From Burkholderiales bacterium (GTDB lineage Bacteria; Pseudomonadota; Gammaproteobacteria; Burkholderiales; SG8-41): a stretch of 64,000 nucleotides of DNA. The notes beneath the pieces were generated by a model that was not told the origin of the DNA, did not search any database, and was given only the letters and a program-made list of their open reading frames with translations. The DNA is taken from positions 142,074 through 206,073 of the forward strand of contig JADZGE010000021.1 in the NCBI GenBank assembly GCA_020854035.1. The letters are read 5' to 3'. Position numbers and translations under genes: made by a program. Every line of letters starts with the position of its first letter. Within the stretch, counting starts at the first letter, position 1. Shown here piece by piece: positions 22,801 through 28,774 of this stretch.

Positions 22801-25800
22801 GGCGCGGGCGGAAAGACTCGCCTGGTCGGCTATCGCGCGCGCCTCGTTGCCGATCTCGGAATAGGTTACCGCCGCGCCCACCGCGGCGTTCTTGCCGATG
22901 TTCACCTGCCCGCCCAGCGTGTCGATGCGGGAGCGGTCCTTCGCATCGAGGGTGACGGTGTCCGCCGTGAGCGCCGCGCCGCCGTTCGCCGCCGCGAGCA
23001 CCGCGTTGTCGACGCGGTTCACCGCGACCGAGCCCGCGCCGGACACCTTGTCGGAAGCGCCCACCCCGACCGCGAAGCTCGTGATCGCCGTGTTCGAATC
23101 GGCCTCGATCGCGAGCCCGGCGGTGCCGGTCGATTCGACCGTGGCGTTCTCCACGCGCGCCGTCAGGTTGTTGCGGATGTCGCTCCAGTTGAATGAGAGC
23201 CCGATGTTGTTGCCGCGCCCGACCTGCACCACGCCCGCGACCGACGTGATGCAGTTGCCCGTCGGCGCCGCGCCCACGCCGCCGGCGTCGCGACCGCAGT
23301 AATCGAGTCCCTGCACGACGTTCTCGCGCGCGGACCCCGGTTCGATCGCCTCCTCGAGCGTCGCGTCCGCGCCCTGATCGCGCGCCGTGATCGCGATCCG
23401 TCCGTTCGCGTTGACCGTCGAGCCGCCGTCGATCGCGGCGGTCGTGTTGTTGGTGATCTCGGTGATCACCACCGCGCCGCCGAGGGCGTTGCCGTTGGTC
23501 GCGTTCGACACCTGCCCGTGCGCTGCGCCAGCGCCGATCTCGGTGGCGTTGTACGCCCGCACCGCGACGGTATCCACCTGGGTCACGCTGGAGCCGCCGG
23601 TTACGGCGGCAAGCACGTCGTTGGTGATGTCGGAATAGGTGACCGACCCGCCCGCGCCGCTCTTGCCCCCGACCGAGAGGGTCCCGCCGCCCGTGCCGAT
23701 GAAGGTGCGGTTATAGGCCGTGACCTCGACGTCGCGCCCGCTCGCGCCCGCCTCGCCCGTCACGCCGGTGTTCTCCAGCTTCGCCGTCGCTTCGTTGTCC
23801 ACGAGCGAGAGCGAAAGCGAGCCGGTCGCAGCGAGCGAATTGTTCTTGCTCTGCTGGTTGCTCGCGTCGATCGCGACCCCGATCGCGATGGAGAGCTGCT
23901 CGCCGCCCGCGAGCGCCTGCACCGTCACGTCGTTCGCGCCGGTCACCGTCGAGTTGCGCACGATGCCCTGCGTGATGCTGTCGACGAGGTTGACCGCCAC
24001 GCTGCCGGTGATCGCCGCCGACCCGGTCTGGCTGCTGTTGTTCGCCCGGGTGAGCGCCGCCGCGCCGCTGGCGGTCACGATGTCGGTGTCGTTCACGCCG
24101 CGCACGACGAGCGCCGCCGGGCCCGCGCCCCCGGCCTGATCCACCGCGGCGCCGTCGACCAGGGCGACCGTCGTGAAATCGGTGTCGTTGACCGCCGCGC
24201 TGCCCGCTCCGGAGAGGCCGAAACTCGAACTTTGCCTGGCGGAGGTCCCGCCCTGGCTCCCCCCGCTCCCCTTGGAGGTGCTGGTGGGCTTCAGGTCGAC
24301 CAGGTGCGCGAGCTTGTCCTGTATTGCCTGGTACTTGCCCTGGATGCTCTGGAAGAAGCCCCCGCCGGAGGTGTTGTTGTTGTTCGAGCTCCAGGAGACC
24401 GCTCCCGTCACCGCAATCGCCTCGGCGCGGCCGCCGGTCCGGGCCTCGACCTCGATGTTGCGCGCGCCGACGGACCCCGCGGCCGCGATCTGGCTCGCCC
24501 GGGTCGCGAGTTCGCCCGCATGGGTGTCGTTGTCCGCGACCTCGGCGCGCGTCGTCCCGGTGACGCCGTTATACGCGATGCCCACGCCCACCCCGGCGGA
24601 GGACGAGAGGTTGAAGCCGCCCGCGAGCGACCAGTCGACCGGGGCATCCGAGGCGGTAGCGACGAACCGGTCCGCACTGATCACGGCCTCGTCGTCGACC
24701 AGCGCGCGGGTGTCGTTGTCGACCACCACGATCGAGGCCGAGCCGTTCAGCCCGAAGCTCGAGCCGTAGCCGCCCGCGGCGGCGATCGAGATCAGCAGGT
24801 CATTCGCCTCTGCGGTAACCCGGGCCTCGCCCGTGCGGCGCGTTCCGGTGACGCTCCACGAGCGGCTTCCGGCAACGGCGCCCGCCACGCTCTCGTCCAC
24901 TCCCTGTATCGTCGCGCCTTCGCGCACGATCGCCTCGGTCGCACCAGCCAGGTTCTCCTGGGTGTAGGCCATCCCGAGCCCCTTGCCGCCCGCGCTGCCG
25001 CCGCCCGAGTTGGCCGGGAGGAAATGTCCGCCGTGGAAGAGCAGCGTCGTCTCGCGTGCCGCGCGGATGTGTGCAGGCGCGGCGAACGTCCATTCGTGCA
25101 GGAGCTGCGCAACGGGCGTCGCGGCGCCGAGGTCCGCGGCGACGACCTCGAACTGGCGTGTCCAGTCCCCGGCGGCGTTGCCGCTCAGGTTGAGCTTCGC
25201 GTTGGTATCGAGCACCGAGCGCGCCGTGTTGCTGAACGAGAGCAGGCTCGCCGAGCCCGACAGCGAGATCGCGCCGTTCGAGTTGTCCGAGGTCGATTTC
25301 GCCGCGGACGCGCCGTTGAAGATATCGAACACGCCGGTCAACTGGTTGAACCAGTCCTTGATGGTTCCCAGGCCATCCCACCGGTCGAACGAGCCTCCGG
25401 TGATGAGACTCTCGCGCACCGGTATCAGCACATCGGCCGAGACGCCCACGCGCGGCGCGGTCACCACGGCGTCCGCGCCGATCTTCGCGAGCGCGTCATG
25501 CTCGTAATCGCCGATCGCCACCCCCGCCGAGAAGGTGTTGCGCGCGGTGTTGGCGGCGGCCCGCTCCCGCGACTGGGAAACCGCCGCCGATTCCGCCGCG
25601 ATCTGGACGTCGGTCGCCTTCGTGCGCGCCGCGATCATCACGTCGCCGGTCGCGTGGACGTTGACCGCGGGGCCGATCAGCGCGAGGGCATCGGCCGAAC
25701 TCTTCGCCCAGGCGAGCGCGCCGCCGATGCGGAAGGGCGTGGAGATCGGCTTCACCTTCGTGTCGGGCGATTCCCCCCCGAGCAGCTTGTCCCAGAAGTA

Positions 25801-28122
25801 GTTCTCGATCGCGCCGCTCGTGTCGGTAACCGGTTCGAGCTTCTGCTGGACGCCGGCGATGATCATGTCGTTCAGCGTCGAGCCCGTCTTCGAGTTGGCG
25901 GTCGTGACGTTCTGCGTGTTCTCGTTGAGCGCGATCACCTCGACCCGCGTTGCGTCCGGGACCCCGGTCGCAAGCTCCGCCGTGGCCTTGGTCACGATTT
26001 CGCTCACCGCCACCGCGGCCGAGGCCTTGCCGTTGTCCCCCGTCTGGGCCTCCACCGTGTTGCCGAAAGCGTTCTTGTTGGTGGCCGCGACCGACACCGT
26101 GCCGCTCACCTGCAGCACCGCGCCCTGTTCCACCACCGCTTTCGAGCGCACGTCGGCGTTGGTAACCCCGACCGCGATGCTGATCGAGCCGCTGTCCGAG
26201 CCAGCGTCGGCGGCGGAAACCGAGGCTTCGAGCGTCGCCTCGTTGTGCGCGCGCACCGTCAGGTTCCGGCCCCTCACGCTCGCGCCGCCCTCGACCTTGA
26301 CGCTGGCGTCGGCCCTGGTCCTGGCGTAGAGCGCGCCCAGTCCGAGGGGGGTATTGACCTGCGTGCCGGGGCCGTTCAATCCGGTGGACGGCGCCGCGCC
26401 GGCCTCCGTCGTGTTCTCGGCCCGCAGGGTGACGTTCTGCCGCGCTTCGATCAGGCTGCCGTTCTTCACCGTGACGCTCGCGGTGCCGACGGCCTGCGAG
26501 TGCACGATATTGACGCCGAGGAGACCCGCGAGGAACCCGACCGCCGCCTCCGCGCCGGTGCTCGCGCCCAGGGAAAGCGTGCGCCCGAGGGCGGTCAGGT
26601 CCGTGGGATCGTCGATCCACTTTCCGCCCGAAGCGGTCTGGTAGACCCATTTGGTGCCGACCTCGGTGGACGCCTTGATGTCGACGCTCTCGGCCCGGAT
26701 GGTGGCGCCGTCGATCACGACGGATGCGGCCGCCTCGCGGTAGCCCAGTATGCTGACCGCGGGCTCGCTCGACGCGTTGAGCGTCACCGTGCCACCGGCG
26801 AAACCGTTGTCCGCGTGGGCGAGAAGCTTCGATCCGGGCTTGAGTTCGATCGCGGCGGCGGCAAGCGTCAGGTTTCCCGAGTCACCGGCCGAGGCGGCGC
26901 TCTCCTGGTTCGCGCCGGCGCCCCCCGCCACGTTGCGCATCGAGATCGTGACGCCGGAGTTCACCGTGACGCGGTCGTCGGCGACGATCGAATGGTCGGC
27001 GCCCCCGGAATAGAAATCCGCGCTGACCGTGACCGTCGCCGGGTCGATGAGTACCGTGCCGCGCCGCCCCTGCGTCGCAGCGGCCCGGAACTCGCCCCCG
27101 GCGAGTTCGACGCCGCGCCGTGCGCTGAACTCGATCGTGCCGCCGTCACCGCTCGCTCCGGCCGAGGCATCCACGATCGCGCCGGCGCGCATCACCGCAT
27201 CGCCGTTCGCGAAAATGTTTACCGTGCCACCGGGGGAATTCGTGCCGTTGCCGCGCGCCACGACGCTCGCGCCGGGTTCGAGTGCGACGTTCCCCCCGGC
27301 CCGGATCGCGACGTCCCCGCCCTTGACGCCCGGCGATCCGGGCGCCGCGATCGTGCCGCTCACCGTCACGTCGTTGTCCGCGACGATGCGCACGCGCCCC
27401 TCGCTCACCACCACCGTCGTGGCGGAATCGAGTCCGTTCGCATTGACGACGTCGGTGAAATCGGGCGCTCCCCCGATGAAGCGCGCGCCGCTGTAAATCC
27501 GCCCGCCGGCGTTGATCGCGCCGGCGGCGAGACTCACGCCCTCGATCGCGTTCACCTGCCCCTGGATCGATATCAATCCGGACCCGTTGCGCGGCGCGGT
27601 GCCGGCGAGAAGCTGCGCGACGGCGGCGTCGTCCGGGTTGCCGGGCGAGAGAAAGAAACCGTCGACGAAAGCCTGGGTCGGCGTGGCAACGTGAAGGCTT
27701 CCCACGTTCACCACGCCCGCCGGACCGACGACGAAGCCGTGCGGGTTGGCGAACCACACGTTGCCCCCGATGCGCCCGTCGCGTATCGAGTTGACGACCC
27801 CGTGTATGTCCGTGCGCGCGTCGCGCACGAGGTTCACGAGATTGGCCGTGCCGGAAGGAAGGTGCAGGTTGGCCGTCGCCCCCTGTCCCACGCTGAAGGT
27901 CGCGAACGAGTTAAACGCGTTTGCCCCGCGCACCGTGGCGGTCGTGACATCCGTTACCGCGCCGCGGGTCGTGACCGCCGTCCGGGTGCGCCCGTCGGGA
28001 ACAATGGATTGCCCGGCGGCAACGCCGGGGATGATCACCGCCTGCAGCGCGAGGAAGTAGCAGAGCGCGCCATCCCAGCGCCAGAGGGCACCCACGCGGA
28101 GCTTCGAGTTCTCCTTTTTCAA
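10885..28122 (-). CDS. Giant TPS-secreted filamentous adhesin (TpsA), 5,745 residues
   Basis: This is one uninterrupted frame of 17.2 kb. TTG 28122 is chosen as the start because GAGGAGG (28130-28136) lies seven bases upstream and the protein then begins with a basic N-region and hydrophobic core (GALCYFLALQAVIIPGVAAG). The frame itself is open to an ATG at 28257. Residues about 40-330 resemble a TPS secretion domain, with FANPHGFVVGPAGVVNVGSL near 124. Residues 400-3,400 are degenerate beta-helix repeats of about 60-75 residues (pattern AVNxIxNxTxA...), like LktA-type filamentous adhesins. An Ala-rich helical island lies near 3,610-3,910. More beta repeats follow, with an aromatic/Cys island near 4,520-4,600. 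The tail ends in LVSYTGVPVALDE. The likely role is surface adhesion or biofilm; the ligand is unknown. Confidence 0.92.
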   Translation of the reverse strand: MKKENSKLRVGALWRWDGALCYFLALQAVIIPGVAAGQSIVPDGRTRTAVTTRGAVTDVTTATVRGANAFNSFATFSVGQGATANLHLPSGTANLVNLVRDARTDIHGVVNSIRDGRIGGNVWFANPHGFVVGPAGVVNVGSLHVATPTQAFVDGFFLSPGNPDDAAVAQLLAGTAPRNGSGLISIQGQVNAIEGVSLAAGAINAGGRIYSGARFIGGAPDFTDVVNANGLDSATTVVVSEGRVRIVADNDVTVSGTIAAPGSPGVKGGDVAIRAGGNVALEPGASVVARGNGTNSPGGTVNIFANGDAVMRAGAIVDASAGASGDGGTIEFSARRGVELAGGEFRAAATQGRRGTVLIDPATVTVSADFYSGGADHSIVADDRVTVNSGVTISMRNVAGGAGANQESAASAGDSGNLTLAAAAIELKPGSKLLAHADNGFAGGTVTLNASSEPAVSILGYREAAASVVIDGATIRAESVDIKASTEVGTKWVYQTASGGKWIDDPTDLTALGRTLSLGASTGAEAAVGFLAGLLGVNIVHSQAVGTASVTVKNGSLIEARQNVTLRAENTTEAGAAPSTGLNGPGTQVNTPLGLGALYARTRADASVKVEGGASVRGRNLTVRAHNEATLEASVSAADAGSDSGSISIAVGVTNADVRSKAVVEQGAVLQVSGTVSVAATNKNAFGNTVEAQTGDNGKASAAVAVSEIVTKATAELATGVPDATRVEVIALNENTQNVTTANSKTGSTLNDMIIAGVQQKLEPVTDTSGAIENYFWDKLLGGESPDTKVKPISTPFRIGGALAWAKSSADALALIGPAVNVHATGDVMIAARTKATDVQIAAESAAVSQSRERAAANTARNTFSAGVAIGDYEHDALAKIGADAVVTAPRVGVSADVLIPVRESLITGGSFDRWDGLGTIKDWFNQLTGVFDIFNGASAAKSTSDNSNGAISLSGSASLLSFSNTARSVLDTNAKLNLSGNAAGDWTRQFEVVAADLGAATPVAQLLHEWTFAAPAHIRAARETTLLFHGGHFLPANSGGGSAGGKGLGMAYTQENLAGATEAIVREGATIQGVDESVAGAVAGSRSWSVTGTRRTGEARVTAEANDLLISIAAAGGYGSSFGLNGSASIVVVDNDTRALVDDEAVISADRFVATASDAPVDWSLAGGFNLSSSAGVGVGIAYNGVTGTTRAEVADNDTHAGELATRASQIAAAGSVGARNIEVEARTGGRAEAIAVTGAVSWSSNNNNTSGGGFFQSIQGKYQAIQDKLAHLVDLKPTSTSKGSGGSQGGTSARQSSSFGLSGAGSAAVNDTDFTTVALVDGAAVDQAGGAGPAALVVRGVNDTDIVTASGAAALTRANNSSQTGSAAITGSVAVNLVDSITQGIVRNSTVTGANDVTVQALAGGEQLSIAIGVAIDASNQQSKNNSLAATGSLSLSLVDNEATAKLENTGVTGEAGASGRDVEVTAYNRTFIGTGGGTLSVGGKSGAGGSVTYSDITNDVLAAVTGGSSVTQVDTVAVRAYNATEIGAGAAHGQVSNATNGNALGGAVVITEITNNTTAAIDGGSTVNANGRIAITARDQGADATLEEAIEPGSARENVVQGLDYCGRDAGGVGAAPTGNCITSVAGVVQVGRGNNIGLSFNWSDIRNNLTARVENATVESTGTAGLAIEADSNTAITSFAVGVGASDKVSGAGSVAVNRVDNAVLAAANGGAALTADTVTLDAKDRSRIDTLGGQVNIGKNAAVGAAVTYSEIGNEARAIADQASLSARAATSLLAENDSRIRALAVAGTAAVGSGAPAVSASISVNFIGNRTEASAVNTVFDDPAGGANTHAVVVRAEDKSGIESLAGSVAVGTSAGVGGAFAYNGIANTVLSSVGNSAVHRAGTIDLAARETAQITSLSVAAAGGQTLAISGSVSLNHIGNPDGADGNVVTAKLEDSTVDGASTAATVKAEDGSTIQSLAGNVSISLGGPAFGGAVADNAAHNSARASVSGSTLALASRLTVEGRNTTTIESLSAAGSGAATGAFAGSASSNRIANRTAASIADSAMTGSGADVTVNAIDGATIKSLAGALSIGASAAVGAAIAVNRIDNVTEAYVTGRKAGTSGLDVRDFVMRSDSTETIETTAVSGAASADVGVAGSFAVNLIGNETSARVGGGAWLESDRNAAVIAESDDRITTSAGALGVGITAAGIGASVVVNEIGGFTRAYIDGPDTRVAARGMAGTPGVTVASGALSGAVDLMDSLDGAFARPDIAAMRVTEQATGVIVNASATHHVQNVVVNVGAGLVGVSGVANVSVVGGETAAWIDQAQVNQGSNAGATAVAQNVQVKASDHAYANNFVGGMAGGAVGVGVTVDVTVFDRDTRARIDGSALIALGGLTIGAESSQGVATAVVGASGGIVGVAGAGSVVKFTSETEARLASGTAGVGSLDVDARHDSRMFLSGGAIAAGGVGVGATFDVGLDNSVTRAYIDGATVNTGGEVSVAAESMSEIRQWTVAGAAAGTVAAAGSASVALIGNTTQAWVSESSIGSAGARAGGLAVEAKDSVLVAQSAGGGAIGGFAGAGLAAGVTKLENTTSAYIDNSSVFVANDVLVTAQAERNLASTVATAGGGLAVGLGGSVGAVLVGTALSDTQSGDTNANRELNKDGGGTLAEVNTFTDSNALGSGNTTAPAGNGYASAGLTNAEIDALNATARLDTNGVVYNVAAQSAVAETFNPATQLTGKTAAVIGGSSMIDADRDVRVHASDKDRVNLLAGAISAGFASIGGSVAVVEVTNNVEAAILGTTRVVADSDASGSGRLDVAAEAGKLNPGERALRAKALQAGGGVVGLGAAVAVGSITNNVKATVGRGTQTTVAGGSGAGGNGNVTVRALDTTDVETEALGANAGLVAAGVVIDRATKSGGVVARLGNTNAPAAGAADTFVDLAGGALNVQAERSGLVRAKARAGAGGILSGSGADASATDTGAVQALVGNLVDVDSTGGTVNVSATATPQTSATALGINVGIYSAGASVAAANSAASVNATLGAGVDVTAANLNVTATRNVPAAGSRTAAADATGAVGGGFIGINATSADAASGGTVSAVVGEGGSLNLTGAAVISATNNSSQFAESSGVTVGGLLALGANVATASSGTSTQAAAGNMVRASGTAFTLSAEGTDTNQSESEAGTGGIIAGSAAAANTRSTSTTTATTGSGDDTRQIGVGTFTLSARHTTNFNGEVDSVSASLAGASGAYATHGVTSTVSADVGAGGRITANHVIVRAENLTRKDWLGASGDAADWNIRSGSGGVIDAPAGKSESHVTHDTAAGIGADARVHVLLPAAGAGTFNLDAYNEIVGRDKAKLDSGGAIAIAKASSLFHVDRANATASFGANSRVVSDVGDINAGARARVDLDTRSSADTYGLAGAPEGNAYSVYHGSNQAIVNTGALLRADDGGVRVAAGQSAAGEPSSISARSTVNLWNKTAFPISTDPDAQSNVVNNAAVRVLGGGRVEAAGDIALYADKGAVDATASGIGKDIYRESAGAIASGVSNLFGGGDVSFDITGGSTSVGGLAEVEVNGTALTGIHRTESLTLDYRLLTAPGCASPPCVVDGRVLWQLLPTATKGVTFSVAPAVGIAANIQKRIDKLRSLMSQYSTDTVAVAAYQSEIAFLQHKLVELGLAAYTGTTDSATGQPNINVGQWNNPSPREAAQQSILQYQAQVSGAVTAINASAAAVRDTAANAHAAGGVIVANAGTIDANAGTVATNNTGIQTTLATLANFSAANATYQQTYTNANSLVNTNATLRAEINSRAALNNTANATIGERRLEINALLGEIAATSVQSVIDARQAEIAAKAGEIDSLVSAVAARNAEIGARAAQIVANNTTIDANQAALVTAFRGGSGDDAKVGTINTLRTNNGTPRASIGTAATTIATQSALFAGASGYATAVATEHTAIDTAIGGKTGAQTQIADLTAQLPTLSTTPANGPIADFVTVNDITVRLGNIRVKGDRLAGGGELAAPGDARIDITNNTPDFLTVGNLSVASDEGGTIRLNGILVNDNAGINAINAGGSGAAFSRVLTRDSQGAGVAKPEINIASNYDPLSPLYANLPAPAPNIELNGNITNLRGSVTVRSRAGSILSNGSINAGTIDVKADNGDFVQSFVDNFFHVGGDPASIQDHGTPLGAGIVANGSVFISARYLNINSLVQSGIEQWNLALPAAPLLTGPASLYGVSQEAMNAALASYKNGGPASITFATTAGTVTYNAAMNRIEVPQGYADADRNTAGWATRTSGFGGLYPLVSDYGNIGVYYDPANVRYELNGTQVRGGYIQLFGQIMNTSAAAGAGKLRVLDGYGQIRVENPTGLPVVVNTLDAGSDPTGTGRGIAGRIDIMDVQSIDNSSNTSSVIHSVYTRDYNPSTGAASVKLLKEIGTLNADGSFTVGSTPVNGTDTSATDGRHTSYSPQADLRYVWTTGTDNSTVTYLHYVGSQWFGSSDLRGAPTGSIVSQSGPFTLSSYRLDDGTYLARRQTLGAQAGYGAHNTTNHFASSSVTRSDGTPTWVKTREWSECNWWTLCIAGEYHYNVTKTTPTKTITTKSVRADYPISIEFSGWDTGTVAVNSASDVILNGAIRNGAGTTTITAGIPGSSPAGVNPLPGVSTANRSIIQASDTALVTSRNLTLGASGNVGGAQGGNPVIPVQVDVRGGALNAAAGNGNVVVHQSTGALNVGTVVAAGDALSGRGRVFLSADGSIQAANPATSVIQGHLVDLASANGSIGSVVAPLRVFAGYSDNLAQRGAYGLKAQAQGDIGIEAGTWSGNAAGNLLVDTAVSTGGDVRLVAPGRIIDNNPTEQIDTRTWNELLDFWNSLALLAGPQNDAKRASAIDARENGETQNYRLYWQMRARQANPSAYDPSFRFVASQAERDALSAQGFDSAAIAQFEANRTAQYHALHAEVGAYTAAFSESFRYEVAPGSAEEAQILKGSTWSERELGISIAPGLLKNVTSTNPVVKSANAQGRNVTLNAGVAIGETQAPLVIPSNVDPSCASAQPCFTDAMKVALAAAERADLTITPTQITVEGRKPVNFAAPQGLSATVSPAAAGHPDAGMAFLASLGDGVLDTVQAPGETRIKVRGSIVNESGASPALQAGALVLEASNGGIGYLPPDGVNPAQSRPLRIDLGAAPGATLVARAAEHVDIIEAAGDMRVDTVFSRRNATLTAAGSILDASAGSGLNVLADSIFLTAQSGSIGAPGARLEVGVNPDGRIHASAATPGQGVHLNGPFIASFNIGSVVSGDAIGLAADVDMKIDGPVQGAGPIGIAAGGNLLITDGGTVHARTGGLLLTAGSLTMEGAAKIAIDVGTVDIVTSTADAVITDIVTGNPTQSAVTITSAGSVLDGDNLALGPDNLDITAASLGAKVTINAQNRIGGNPIDILAGGLDANAATGLVHIAVQGGVDIGSVRGANEVVLTATGDITGGAVTSTGSTATTSSTAGGVSLASVTGLTGAAVSGASSVAVGNLGSGGNVTARSAGGNVNVATAIAGGEARFSAPAGAIAIGDATAGGSVGASAAGGIQAGTIHAGTSVELAADTINATVIGGPGVVTGSVTGYNGGIASSVNLVLSGAGGFAFGSFYTAAGGVSIPVGNFSFTDGVIIDRATFVNPQTSVLVDQHDRSIQPFDIQIYTGGASFSFSLATNHVFTNAMSINASPYHEVLTPAGPAVTAVGEGYKALNDSAKPAPQEPREQEAGGEGPLVSYTGVPVALDE
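18900..26300 (-). repeat. Core repeat region of the giant TpsA
   Basis: Within this part of the TpsA gene the protein cycles through similar units. Each runs roughly G(S/A)(V/I)AVN.(I/V).N.T.A.(I/V), then an exposed loop, then V.V.A.D...I.(S/T).AG..(A/V)G..(A/V).GA. Unit length is about 60-75 residues. The units are diverged at DNA level rather than identical, so this looks like an old duplication series rather than a recently expanded satellite. Boundaries are approximate. Confidence 0.6.
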
Positions 28123-28281
28123 GCGATCGCCTCCTCGGGCGCGGGCCCCGTCTGCCGCGCGCCGCCGCGCCGTCCCGCGCACACCCGTCTTGCGCCTCGC
28201 CTTGCTCGCCGGTCGGCTTGCGACTGGGTGGCCGATACACGCAGCGGCGGTCAGCACGCGCCGACACCGCTCGCAGGAATG

Positions 28282-28304
28282 ATTCTAACAATCAGCCTTA
28301 GAAT
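28282..28304. promoter_or_regulatory. Inverted repeat upstream of tpsA, possible operator
   Basis: ATTCTAA (28282-28288) and TTAGAAT (28298-28304) are perfect inverted copies separated by nine bases. The site lies about 160-180 bases upstream of the tpsA start, in the only AT-rich patch of the region. Symmetry and spacing suit a dimeric regulator. The regulator cannot be named from sequence. Confidence 0.4.
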
Positions 28305-28477
28305 AATTCCAGCAATTCGCGTGCTAACCGCGCACCCAGCGTCAATTCAAGAGGTTAGCTGCCGGTGCGCGCCCGGGCCCGCCTTGGGATGTAGGACATT
28401 CCGACACGCGCAGACGAAACTGGCGCGATCGGGGCACCTCGCTCATCCCCTCCCGCACCACGCGTCATGCAGGGCGC

Positions 28478-28503
28478 AAGAAAACCCGGGATGTCCCCCC
28501 GGG
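28478..28503 (-). terminator. Rho-independent terminator of the formate dehydrogenase operon
   Basis: On the minus strand, CCCGGG (28503-28498), a seven-base loop and CCCGGG (28490-28485) are followed at once by TTTTCTT. The hairpin begins 10 bases after the stop codon of the last operon gene. Stem, loop and T-run are all in place. Confidence 0.75.
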
Positions 28504-28513
28504 CTCGCGGTCG

Positions 28514-28774
28514 CTATTTCTTCTTCTGCGCCGGGGCGGAGACGGCCACGGAGCCGCCCTTGCCCCGCTTGTAGTTCTCGACGGCGCGATCCTGGGCCTT
28601 GGCAAGTTCGGCGGCTGCCTTCTTCGCGGCTTCCGCGTTCTTCGCGGCAGCCTCGGCGGCTTTCGCCTTGGCCGCATCGTCCAGTGGTGGCAACTTGGCG
28701 GACGCCACGCCGGCCCCCACCGCGACAGCCAATGCCGCGGTCACGACGACCCGCGGGATGTCCTCTGCCTTCAT
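28514..28774 (-). CDS. Small Ala/Lys-rich exported protein of the formate dehydrogenase operon
   Basis: The 86-residue product has an N-terminal hydrophobic segment (VVVTAALAVAVGAGVASA) that looks like a signal peptide or anchor. A highly charged Ala/Lys/Glu helix follows (DDAAKAKAAEAAAKNAEAAK), and the tail is basic (SAPAQKKK). The ATG at 28774 overlaps the gamma-subunit stop (ATGA) and has GGAGGG nine bases upstream, so it is preferred to the ATG at 28783. I do not recognise the family. Its operon position suggests an accessory to the dehydrogenase, perhaps a small periplasmic partner. Confidence 0.7.
   Translation of the reverse strand: MKAEDIPRVVVTAALAVAVGAGVASAKLPPLDDAAKAKAAEAAAKNAEAAKKAAAELAKAQDRAVENYKRGKGGSVAVSAPAQKKK

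Larger units (their letters stand above)
28123..28513. other. Upstream region of tpsA (391 bases, no gene)
   Basis: This region separates the formate dehydrogenase operon from tpsA. It holds the tpsA ribosome-binding site (28130-28136), a comparatively AT-rich block (about 28,275-28,360) with a perfect inverted repeat, and the terminator of the upstream operon. A TTGACG hexamer on the minus strand (near 28,342) could be a -35 element, but no convincing -10 lies at the right distance. Frames crossing this region are Arg-rich and unconvincing. Confidence 0.5.
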
